Source: RPQJ01 sp963746325 (GTDB lineage: Bacteria > Pseudomonadota > Gammaproteobacteria > Steroidobacterales > Steroidobacteraceae). Taken from it: 64,000 bases of DNA. Under the pieces are notes generated by a model, which did no database searches, had not been told where the DNA came from, and was given only the letters and a program-made list of their open reading frames with translations. This document shows, one piece after another, positions 53,220 to 61,402 of this stretch (the stretch's first letter is position 1; each line of letters begins with the position of its first letter). Position numbers and translations under genes: made by a program. The stretch lies in contig CAVVBC010000024.1 of the NCBI GenBank assembly GCA_963746325.1, positions 124,001 to 188,000 on the forward strand, read 5' to 3'.

Positions 53220-53900
53220 ATGTTCAAGCTGCATGGCTTTCCTGTCAGCAACTACACCAACATGGTGGAACTGGCGTTGCTCGAGAAAGGAATCCCCTAC
53301 GAGTACGTGCTGACGTTTCCAGAGCAGACGCCCGGCTTCCTGGGCAGGAGCCCGCGCGGCAAAGTGCCTTTTCTCGCCACGCCACACGGCGACTTGAGCG
53401 AGGCCAGCGTCATCCTCGAGTATCTCGAGGACCGAGGACAAGGCAAGCCGCTGTTGCCGGTCGACCCGTATGCACGCGCAACCGTTCGCGCCTTGATCAA
53501 GGAGATCGAGCTCTACATCGAGTTGCCGGCGCGCAGCTGCTTCGCCGAGGCCTTCTTCGGCGGGACGCTGCCCGCCGCGATCAAGGACAAGGCGCGCGAC
53601 GAGCTGGTCGCGGGCTTCGCCGCACTCAAGCGACACGGAAAATTCACGCCGTACGTAGCCGGCGCAACGTTCACGCTGGCGGACATCGTGTTTCTATACA
53701 GCGTCGACCTTGCGGCCGCGGTCAGCAAGCAGCTGTTCGGGCTGGACCTGCTCGGCGAAAATCCAGCCGCACAGGCGCTGTGGCTGCAACTCAACGAACA
53801 TCCGCACGCCAAGGCGATCGCCACCAGGCGCGATGCGGGCATGGCGGCGTTCATAACCTCGGTCCGGGCGCGGCTGCAGGCCCAGTCAGCGGGATCGTAA
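53220..53900 (+). CDS. Glutathione S-transferase family protein
   Basis: A 226-residue GST. The thioredoxin-like domain reads FKLHGFPVSNYTNMVELALLE with a Ser-Asn at the usual catalytic position, then RGKVPFLATPHGDLSEASVILEYL (cis-Pro and Glu-Ala/Ser glutathione contacts). The C-terminal helical domain contains GATFTLADIVFLYSV. It follows the acyl-CoA ligase by 21 bases with a gagga ribosome site and is probably the last gene of that unit. It is not closely similar to the GST at 39779. The substrate is unknown. Confidence 0.9.
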   Translation: MFKLHGFPVSNYTNMVELALLEKGIPYEYVLTFPEQTPGFLGRSPRGKVPFLATPHGDLSEASVILEYLEDRGQGKPLLPVDPYARATVRALIKEIELYIELPARSCFAEAFFGGTLPAAIKDKARDELVAGFAALKRHGKFTPYVAGATFTLADIVFLYSVDLAAAVSKQLFGLDLLGENPAAQALWLQLNEHPHAKAIATRRDAGMAAFITSVRARLQAQSAGS

Positions 53901-53930
53901 CGAGGGCGCGCAGCCCGGGCCGCGTCGCGC

Positions 53931-55151
53931 TTACGCCTGCATGCGCCCCAACAGGGCCTCGGCCTCGCCGAGGGACATGTTCTTCGGCACCGGGTAATCG
54001 CGCGCACCCTCGATCATCGCGGCGCGGGCCACCACGGGAATGTCGGCCGGCTTGAGCGCGGCGACCTTCTCCGGAATCCCGATGGCGCGATTGAGTTCGC
54101 GCACCCGGTCGATGAAGCGCTGCGCGAGCATGTCCTGCGGCTCGCCCTCCTTGCCCGCTCCGATCACCACCGCCAGTTTCGCCAGCCGTTCGCGGGCCAA
54201 TGGCGCGTCCTTGTTGAAGTCCAGCACGTACGGCAGCGTGATCGCGTTGGCCAGCCCGTGCGGCACGCCGTACATGCCGCCCAGCTTGTGCGAGAACGCA
54301 TGCACGTAGCCCACGTACGCCTTGGTGAAGGCGAGGCCCGCATAGAACGATGCCAGCGCCATGGCCTCGCGCGCTGCCATGTCGTTGCCGTCGTCGTACG
54401 CGCGCTGCAGGTTGCCGAAGACCATGCGCACGGCCGCGACACAGTGCTGTTCGGTATCCGCGTGCGGCCAGCGGTTCAGGTACGCCTCGACCGCGTGCGT
54501 CAGCGCATCCATGCCGGTGGCCGCCGTGATGGGTTTCGGCATGCCGCGCATCAGCAACGGATCGAGCGCCGCCGCGAGCGGCACCAGCTTCGGATCGATC
54601 ACCGCTGCTTTCGAATGCGCGACGGGATCGGTCACCACTGCAGCCACGGTCACCTCGGAGCCCGTGCCTGCCGTCGTCGGGATGGCGAACAGCGGCAGCA
54701 TCGGCTTGCCCACCTTGAGCATGCCGACGAGCTGCGCAGGGGTCTTGCCCGAAACCGCCATTGCGCCAATGACCTTCGCCGCGTCGATGGCGGAGCCGCC
54801 GCCGACCGCGAGGATCGCGTCGCTGCGATGCACACGAACAGCTTCGTAGCCTGCCTGCAGCACGGGATACGTCGGGTCGGGCGTGATGCCGTCATGCACG
54901 GCCACGTCGATGCCCTGCGACTGCAGCGCGAGGCGCAGCGGTTCGACCAGGCCGAGCTTCACGAGCACGGCATCGGTGACGATCATGACGCGCCGGTAGC
55001 CAAACTGGCCGATGCTCGCGCACAGGCGCAGCGAGGCGTCGGCCCCGACGAACAGCGTGGGCCGTGGCACGGCGACGGCACGCGACACCGGCCAGGTCAG
55101 CGGCTTGAGCAGGCGGTGCGCAAACAGACGCAGCGCGAACAGCGAAGACAT
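53931..55151 (-). CDS. Iron-containing alcohol dehydrogenase
   Basis: A 406-residue group III dehydrogenase. It has the NAD(P)-binding GGGSAIDAAKVIGA (~residue 105), PTTAGTGSEVTVAAVV (~155), and the metal site: TGMDALTHAVEAYL and HAFSHKLGGMYGVPHGLANA (~285), whose histidines and aspartate bind Fe2+. Start ATG 55151 gives MSSLFALRLFAHRLLKPLT; a start 5 codons upstream is possible. Members oxidise or reduce primary alcohols, lactaldehyde or 4-hydroxybutyrate; the substrate is unknown. It converges with the GST gene upstream. Confidence 0.93.
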   Translation of the reverse strand: MSSLFALRLFAHRLLKPLTWPVSRAVAVPRPTLFVGADASLRLCASIGQFGYRRVMIVTDAVLVKLGLVEPLRLALQSQGIDVAVHDGITPDPTYPVLQAGYEAVRVHRSDAILAVGGGSAIDAAKVIGAMAVSGKTPAQLVGMLKVGKPMLPLFAIPTTAGTGSEVTVAAVVTDPVAHSKAAVIDPKLVPLAAALDPLLMRGMPKPITAATGMDALTHAVEAYLNRWPHADTEQHCVAAVRMVFGNLQRAYDDGNDMAAREAMALASFYAGLAFTKAYVGYVHAFSHKLGGMYGVPHGLANAITLPYVLDFNKDAPLARERLAKLAVVIGAGKEGEPQDMLAQRFIDRVRELNRAIGIPEKVAALKPADIPVVARAAMIEGARDYPVPKNMSLGEAEALLGRMQA

Positions 55152-55255
55152 GACGGACAGCCTCAATCGCGGATATTGATGCGCCGCATCATGAAACGAA
55201 CCGTGCCGGCTGCCAAGTCGGGATTACCGCCAGCCTTTGCTCACGCCAGCGGCCG

Positions 55256-55762
55256 TCAGGACGGCAATGCACCCACGGCTTGCAGCGCGGATTCGTACTG
55301 GGTCGCCCGACGCTCGGCATGGAAATCGATCGTGAGACCGAGTGCGGCCAGCAGCAGCAGCCCGACGGCAAAGCCGTGCTGCGATGGCTTGCCCGTGACG
55401 AACACGAAGAACAAGGCGAGCAGCACCGCGACTGCGTAGCCGACGCGGTACTGCGCAAAGCTGCGCACCACCTGCCGGATCCGTGGGCCCTCCTCCGCTG
55501 CAAACTGCGCAGGAGCGGCACGTTGCTGCTCGAGCAACTGTGCCGCCTGCGCGTCGCTGCGAAAGTACACGGTGCCGCCCACGCTGAGGCCGAGACCCGC
55601 GACGATCAGCAGTGCCATGGCCAGTCCGCGGGCAAAGGGATCGCGCGCCCAGAACCAGAACAGCAGGGCTGCCACGAGACTGGCGATGCCTGCGGCCAGG
55701 ATCCAGAACGCCTCGGCCTTCTCACCGGCGAAGTACCAACGCACGATCTGCTCGAAATCCAT
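55256..55762 (-). CDS. Hypothetical membrane protein (four helices)
   Basis: A 168-residue protein of unknown family. Two N-terminal helices (AFWILAAGIASLVAALLFWFW and LAMALLIVAGLGLSVGGTVYF, about residues 18-66) are followed by a ~35-residue charged loop (QAAQLLEQQRAAPAQFAAEE) and two more helices (VGYAVAVLLALFFVFV and FAVGLLLLAALGLTI, ~105-145). The loop probably forms a helix outside the membrane. It is 15 bases downstream of the amidase gene on the same strand and is likely co-transcribed. I recognise no functional motif. Confidence 0.75.
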   Translation of the reverse strand: MDFEQIVRWYFAGEKAEAFWILAAGIASLVAALLFWFWARDPFARGLAMALLIVAGLGLSVGGTVYFRSDAQAAQLLEQQRAAPAQFAAEEGPRIRQVVRSFAQYRVGYAVAVLLALFFVFVTGKPSQHGFAVGLLLLAALGLTIDFHAERRATQYESALQAVGALPS

Positions 55763-55777
55763 GGCGTGAACCTGCTG

Positions 55778-57274
55778 TCAGGGAATGGCGTGGGGCGCGA
55801 CGCGATCGAACCAGGGTTGCGCCGACTCGATCTGCGCAGCCAGTTGCAGCAAGGTGGCCTCGTCGCCGATGCGCGCCGTGAACAGCATGCCCATCGGCAG
55901 GCCGTCGGCGGTCCAGTGCAACGGCAGCGAAAGCGACGGCTGCCCAGTCACGTTCGCGACCATCGTATACGGCGAAGATTCGAACACCGGCTCGAAGGCG
56001 GCAATGATCTTGTCGCGCTGGCTGAGCAACGCGGCTCCCGGCAGCGAGGTGAGCAGGCGCAGCGCCCTGCGCTGCATGGCGGGCAACTGGTGTGCGCCGA
56101 TGGGCAGCGGGGGCACGCCCACGGTGGGCGTGAGCAGCACGTCGAACGCGTTCGACCACTCGAGCCATTGGCGCGAGAAGGCCTGCATCGTCCACAGCGC
56201 GGTGGTCACTTCGCCGCCCGACTGCGCCTCGCCCATGCGCGCCAGCACCCAGGTGGCCAGTTCCACGTCTTCGCTGCGGGCCTCGCGCCCTACGAGCTGC
56301 GGCGCCAGGCGCAGCGTCGCGGCCACGTCGGCCGCGATCAGCGCGGCATAACTTGCAATGAAGGTCGCGGGCGGCAGCGGCAACTTCACTTCGACCAGCT
56401 GGTGTCCCAGTCCTTCGAGCAGGCGGGCCGTTCGCGCCAGTGCCACGGCGTTCTCTGGGTGCAGGGTTTTCCCCAGGCCGGGATCGAACGAGAATCCGAC
56501 ACGCAATGCCTGCGGCGGACGGCGAATCTCGTCGAGGTATGAGCTGGGGGGCGGTGCCAGCTTCATGAGCTGCTGCGGATAGTCACCGCAGGTCGCGTCG
56601 AGCAACGCTGCGCAATCGCGCACGGTGCGCGTGACGGCATGTTCCCCGATATAGCCCCACCAGACGTCGGGCGCGACCGGCCCCGTGGGATTGCGACCCC
56701 GGCTCGGCTTCAAGCCGACGAGCCCGCAATTGGACGCGGGCGTGCGGATCGAGCCGCCACCGTCGTTGGCATTCGCCGCGGGCACGATGCGCGCCGCCAC
56801 TGCAGCAGCGGACCCGCCGCTCGAGCCGCTCGACGTGCGCTCGAGGTTCCATGGATTGCGGGTGGGACCGAAGAGCTCAGGCTCGGTCACGTTCGAGACG
56901 CCGAGTTCCGGCGTGTTGGTCTTGCCGAAGATCACCAGCCCGGCCGCACGATACCGCCGCGTCAGTTCCTCGTCCGCCTGGGGCACATAGTCGCGGAAGA
57001 GACGCGAGCCGCAGCGCATCGGCTCGCCCGCGTACGCCGTCATCAGGTCCTTGAGCAGGAAGGGCACGCCGGCGAGCGGCCCGGCAGGCAGCCCTGCCGC
57101 AATCGCATCCCGCGCGCGGCTTTCCATGAGGTGGATGACCGCGTTGAGTTGCGGATTGACGCGGGCCACGCGGTCGAGTGCCTCGTCGAGCAGCTCGGTG
57201 GCGCTCACCTGTCCGGTACGCACGAGCTCCGCCAGGCCCAGGGCGTCGTACCGACCGTATTCCGCGAATGCCAC
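55778..57274 (-). CDS. Amidase (amidase signature family)
   Basis: A 498-residue enzyme with the Ser-cisSer-Lys triad: Lys75 in PFLLKDLMTAYAGE, cis-Ser155 in SGSSGGSAAAVAARI and nucleophile Ser175 in NDGGGSIRTPASN. The fold is that of GatA/peptide amidases. Because no gatB or gatC neighbours exist, it is more likely a free amidase acting on small amides or acyl-amino acids than a tRNA amidotransferase subunit. It is divergent from the PQQ dehydrogenase. There is no signal peptide. Confidence 0.93.
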   Translation of the reverse strand: MAFAEYGRYDALGLAELVRTGQVSATELLDEALDRVARVNPQLNAVIHLMESRARDAIAAGLPAGPLAGVPFLLKDLMTAYAGEPMRCGSRLFRDYVPQADEELTRRYRAAGLVIFGKTNTPELGVSNVTEPELFGPTRNPWNLERTSSGSSGGSAAAVAARIVPAANANDGGGSIRTPASNCGLVGLKPSRGRNPTGPVAPDVWWGYIGEHAVTRTVRDCAALLDATCGDYPQQLMKLAPPPSSYLDEIRRPPQALRVGFSFDPGLGKTLHPENAVALARTARLLEGLGHQLVEVKLPLPPATFIASYAALIAADVAATLRLAPQLVGREARSEDVELATWVLARMGEAQSGGEVTTALWTMQAFSRQWLEWSNAFDVLLTPTVGVPPLPIGAHQLPAMQRRALRLLTSLPGAALLSQRDKIIAAFEPVFESSPYTMVANVTGQPSLSLPLHWTADGLPMGMLFTARIGDEATLLQLAAQIESAQPWFDRVAPHAIP

Positions 57275-57389
57275 TGTCGTCCCCCGCTCTTACTCGCTGC
57301 GCCATCATCGTCTTTTCGGCCCTCCCTTGCCATCCGCGGCCGCGGCGCGGACACTGGCCGTTCCCTAGAACTTTTGTTCCACTGCAGTC

Positions 57390-59545
57390 ATGAAATCCAT
57401 GCACAGCTCGCATAGTCACACCCGCCTGCTGGCCCTGCTGGCGGCCACCGTGCTGCCTTTCGCCGCGGCACTCGCGAAGCCGGTCACGGCAGAACGCATC
57501 ATCGCCGCCGACCGCGAACCGCAGAACTGGCTCGCACACGGGCGCACGTACGACGAGCAGCGTTACAGCCCGCTCGACCAGATCAACGCGGGTAACGTGG
57601 GCAAGCTCGGACTCGCTTGGGTATATGCGACCGGCACCACGCGCGGACTGCAGGCGACGCCGATTGTCGTCGATGGCCGCATGTACACGACGGGCGTATG
57701 GAGCGTGGTGTACGCACTCGACGCGAAGACCGGCAAGCCGCTCTGGACTTACGACCCCCAGGTGCCGCGTGCGTGGGGTCGCAATGCCTGTTGCGATGCC
57801 GTGAATCGCGGCGTGGCGGTGTGGCAGGGCGCGATCTACGTAGGCACGCTCGACGGCCGCCTGGTGTCGCTCGACGCGCGCACGGGCAAGAAGCGCTGGG
57901 AAGTGAACACCATCGACCGCACCAAGCCTTACACCATCACGGGGGCGCCGCGCGTCGTGAAGGGCAAGGTGCTGATCGGCAACGGCGGGGCCGAGTATGG
58001 CGTGCGCGGTTACTTTTCCGCTTACGACGCCGACACCGGCAGGCTGGTCTGGCGTTTCTACACGGTGCCGGGCAACCCGAAAGACGGCTTCGAACGCCCC
58101 GAGATGGAGGCCGCCGCCAAGACGTGGACCGGCGAATGGTGGCTCGGTGGTGGCGGCGGCACGGTGTGGGACTCGATGGCCTACGACCCGCAGCTCGACA
58201 CGCTGTACGTCGGCACCGGCAATGGTTCACCGTGGGCGCGCGCGATCCGCTCGCCGGGCGGCGGCGACAATCTCTACCTGTCGTCCATCCTTGCGCTCGA
58301 TCCGGACGACGGGCACCTGAAGTGGCATTACCAGACGACGCCGAAGGAGAACTGGGACTACACGGCCACCCAGCACATCATCCTTGCGGACCTGAGCTAT
58401 CGACGGCAAACCGCGCAAGGTGCTGATGCAGGCGCCGAAGAACGGTTTCTTCTACGTGCTCGACCGCGTCACCGGCGAACTGCTCTCGGCCGACAAGTAC
58501 ATTCCGGCCACGTGGGCGACCCACGTCGACATGAAGACGGGCCGTCCCGTCGAAACGCCCGAAGCGGACTGGAGCAAGGAGACGCGGATCCTGATCCCGG
58601 CGCAGCTGGGTGGACACAACTGGCATCCGATGGCGTTCAACCCGCGGACGGGCCTGGTCTACATTCCCGGCCATGCAGCCGGCGGGCATCTTCCCGCCGT
58701 CGACCGAGTTCCAGCAGACCGGCAAGTACACGCGCCGCGACATGTTCTGGAATCCCGGCGTCGACTGGAACAATTACGCCAACACGATCTACGCGCTGGC
58801 CGCGCAGATGGGCGGCTCGCTGCCGCAGGACCACGGTTACCTCAAGGCGTGGGACCCGGTCGCGAAGAAGACGCGCTGGGAGATCGAACATCCGTCCTTC
58901 TGGAACGGCGGGCTGCTCACGACCGCCGGCAACCTGCTGTTCCAGGGCACGGGCGACGGCCGGCTGGTCGCGTACAGCGCCGACGAAGGCAAAATCCTTT
59001 GGGCCGTGCCGACGATGGTGGGCATCGTGGCGCCGCCCGTCACGTATTCGGTCGACGGCGAGCAGTATGTCGCCGTAATGGCCGGTTACGGCGGCGCCGG
59101 GGCCGTCACCGCAGGCGACCCGCGCACGATGGCGTCAGGCAAGTACTTCAACGAAGGGCACGTGCTCGCGTTCAAGCTCGGCGGCACGGTGCCGATGCCG
59201 AAGATCGCGGAACGCAACCTGGACATCCCCGAACCGCCGGCCATCGCAGCCACGCCAGCGCAGCTTGAGAACGGCAAGAACAAGTTCGCGTCCACGTGCA
59301 TGGTGTGCCATGGACCGCTGGTGATTTCCGGCGGCGTGGTGCCGGACCTGCGCCGGCTGCCGGCCGAGAAACACGCGCTGTTCAAGCAGATCGTCTATGA
59401 CGGGATCATTCACGGCGCCGGCATGCCGCGCATGGGCGACCTGGTGACCGAGCAGGACGTGCACGACATCCAGGCGTACATCGTCGAGCGCGCGAGCCAG
59501 GACCGGGCGGCAGCGGCTGCGGCGTCAGTTGCAGCCCAGAAGTAG
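57390..59545 (+). pseudogene. PQQ-dependent quinohaemoprotein dehydrogenase (alcohol type), two frameshifts
   Basis: The span has 718 codons plus two bases, giving about 717 residues if two inserted bases (at ~58398-58400 and ~58671) are removed. It has a signal peptide (LLALLAATVLPFAAALA), propeller W-motifs (KPLWTYDPQ, KKRWEVNT, GRLVWRFYT), the vicinal disulfide Cys134-Cys135 in NACCDAVNRG and WDYTATQH near the active site. A C-terminal cytochrome c domain carries CMVCH (~residue 635) and an axial Met in AGMPRMGD. This is the type II quinohaemoprotein alcohol dehydrogenase layout; it oxidises alcohols or aldehydes in the periplasm. All three pieces are well conserved, so a sequencing artefact is possible. 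Confidence 0.88.
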
Positions 59546-59548
59546 AGT

Positions 59549-59565
59549 CTCCCGGCAAAGCCGGG
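59549..59565. terminator. Short hairpin after the PQQ dehydrogenase
   Basis: A perfect 7-bp stem (tcccggc / gccggga) with an aaa loop begins 4 bases after the stop codon. There is no T-run, so it is a weak terminator candidate or an mRNA-end stabiliser. Confidence 0.4.
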
Positions 59566-59623
59566 ATTGAAGCCCTGGCGGGTGCGATGCAGGATACGAT
59601 CGATCCAGTGAAAGGAGCGCTCC

Positions 59624-60220
59624 ATGGCCGATCCAGTTGCCGCCACGATCACACAGCTGAAGAACATCCAGGTCAAGACCGGCAAGAGCATTGCCGAATT
59701 GCACGCGGCTGTGGCCTCCAGCGGAGCAGCGAAGCACGGCGAGAAGCGCAGTTGGTTGATGGAACGGTTCAAGCTCGGTTACGGCGACGCCAACGCCGTT
59801 GTGAACTTCATCGACAAGCCGCTACCAGACCTCGGCGACGGGAAGCGACCTGCCAACACTGTCCCCGTCGACGACCGTGAGAATGACCCGCTCGACGCCA
59901 TTTACTCTGGCGCCAAGGCTGGCCTGCGGCCCCTGCACGATGCCGTGATTGCGGCGATCAGCGCGTTCGGCGTATTTGAGCGAGCCCCGAAAAAGGCCTA
60001 TGTCAGCCTTCGCCGCAAGAAGCAGTTTGCGACCGTGGGTCCGGCCACCAAGGAAAGCCTCGAGATTGGCCTGAACGCGAAAGATCTGCCGTCTCATTCA
60101 CGCCTGAAAGTGGAGGCCCCGGGCAGCATGTGTCAAGCAACGACACGCATCACGAGTGCGTCCGAAGTCGACGCCCTGCTCAAGGGCTGGTTGAAGCGAG
60201 CTTACGACGCCGCCGGTTGA
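59624..60220 (+). CDS. DUF4287/DUF5655 domain protein
   Basis: A 198-residue soluble protein. The first ~70 residues (ITQLKNIQVKTGKSIAELHA then HGEKRSWLMERFKLGYGDAN) match DUF4287, and residues ~90-195 (LDAIYSGAKAGLRPLHDAVI, then RRKKQFATVGPATKESLEIGL) match DUF5655, predicted to be nuclease-associated or DNA-binding-like. A ribosome site (aaaggag) is in place. The GC content drops slightly compared with the neighbours, and an IS30 relic follows 100 bases later. The function is unknown. Confidence 0.83.
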   Translation: MADPVAATITQLKNIQVKTGKSIAELHAAVASSGAAKHGEKRSWLMERFKLGYGDANAVVNFIDKPLPDLGDGKRPANTVPVDDRENDPLDAIYSGAKAGLRPLHDAVIAAISAFGVFERAPKKAYVSLRRKKQFATVGPATKESLEIGLNAKDLPSHSRLKVEAPGSMCQATTRITSASEVDALLKGWLKRAYDAAG

Positions 60221-60322
60221 GTCATGTCAGCCTCGCGCTTGCGCACGCTGTTTCGACGATCGGAGATAGTCTGTCGAGGACTGCTGTCGGCACTGTGAGC
60301 GACTGACCGCTTCTCGCCGAGC

Positions 60323-60336
60323 TTTGACGTTTCAGC
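60323..60336 (+). repeat. IS30 left terminal inverted repeat
   Basis: This is the 14-bp sequence tttgacgtttcagc, perfectly complementary to 61307-61320. Confidence 0.85.
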
Positions 60337-60391
60337 GGCGCGTTCAACCCGTCAACGCAACACTTTACCTTTTAGGCGGAGGTGAGGTGCA

Positions 60392-61299
60392 ATGCACAAA
60401 CGAAGGAAGATGCGTCCCTTCACGGCGGCAGAGAGCGCGGAAGTTTGGGATCGATGGCAGAAGGGTGAAGGTCTCGAGACGATTGGCAGGCGTGGCTTCG
60501 GGCACTGCGGCCTAAGGCGTGTAAGCTCGCGACGACCCCGCAACTTCGTCGAGTCGTGGCCAGGCTGCTCAGACGCAACTGGTCGCCGCAACAGATCGCC
60601 GGCTGGCTGCGGTGTAATCATCCCGATGACGAGGCGCATTGCGTGTCGCACGAGACGATCTATCGAAGTTTATTCGTTCAGGCTCGCGGCGCCCTGAAGA
60701 GGTCGCTAATTGAGCACTTGCGCACGCGCCGGCCGATACGGAGATCACGCCACGGTACCGTCAAGGATATGCGCGGTCAGATTCCCGACATGGTGTCGAT
60801 TCGCGCACGGCCCGCCGCCATTGAGGACCGCGCAGTACCAGGCCACTGGTAAGGCGACCTGCTGAGCGGATCGGCGAACAGTCACATGGTCACCCTGGTT
60901 GAGCGGCAGACGCGATACGTGATGCTCGCCAAGGTTCCGAGCTGCGATACGCGAACAGTCGTTGCGGCACTGATCAAGCAGTCAAAGCAGCTGCCCAACG
61001 AGTTGTACAAGTCGTTGACCTGGGATCGCGGCAAGGAACTCACGGACCACAAGCGCTTCACGCTGGCGACTGACGTTGCGGTGTACTTCTGTGACCCGCA
61101 GAGTCCCTGGCAGCGCGGCTCGAACGAGAACACCAACCGACTGCTGCGGCAATACTTTCCGCGAGGCACGGACCTCTCGGTGCACAGCCAGGCTCGACTG
61201 AATCAGGTTGCGAGGGAACTCAACGAGCGGCCGCGCAAAACGCTAGGCTATGCGTCGCCGGCTGAACGGTTTCAGGCCTGTGTTGCGTCGACCAGTTGA
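60392..61299 (+). pseudogene. IS30 family transposase, inactivated
   Basis: The start is typical of the family (RRKMRPFTAAESAEVWDRWQ). After ~30 codons the usual helix-turn-helix region (about 100 residues) is missing and the frame changes: from ~60498 the reading frame gives WLRALRPKACKLATTPQLRR and WSPQQIAGWLR. A nonsense codon TAA at 60850-60852 replaces the Glu expected in GHWEGDL, next to the first catalytic Asp. The remaining DDE residues are intact in the same frame (Asp in TWDRGKELTDH, Glu in WQRGSNENTNRLLRQYF). Deletion plus stop codon make it inactive. Confidence 0.88.
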
Positions 61300-61306
61300 A
61301 TCGGCA

Positions 61307-61320
61307 GCTGAAACGTCAAA
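61307..61320 (-). repeat. IS30 right terminal inverted repeat
   Basis: This is the 14-bp sequence gctgaaacgtcaaa, perfectly complementary to the left repeat. Confidence 0.85.
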
Positions 61321-61402
61321 TTCTAGTTTTCAATGACTCTTCGAGGGGCAGCTGACGACTTTTTGCGGACCGTCGAGCGTTGCGCAAGCGGAGCAGGCAA
61401 TC

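Larger units (their letters stand above)
60323..61320. mobile_element. Decayed IS30-family insertion sequence (998 bp)
   Basis: The element is bounded by perfect 14-bp terminal inverted repeats, tttgacgtttcagc at 60323-60336 and its complement at 61307-61320. It holds the remains of an IS30-type DDE transposase. At 998 bp it is shorter than intact members because part of the transposase gene is deleted. I cannot identify a target-site duplication: the 2-3 bases flanking each end (agc and ttc) differ. It sits between the DUF4287 gene and the hybrid kinase and breaks neither. Confidence 0.85.
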
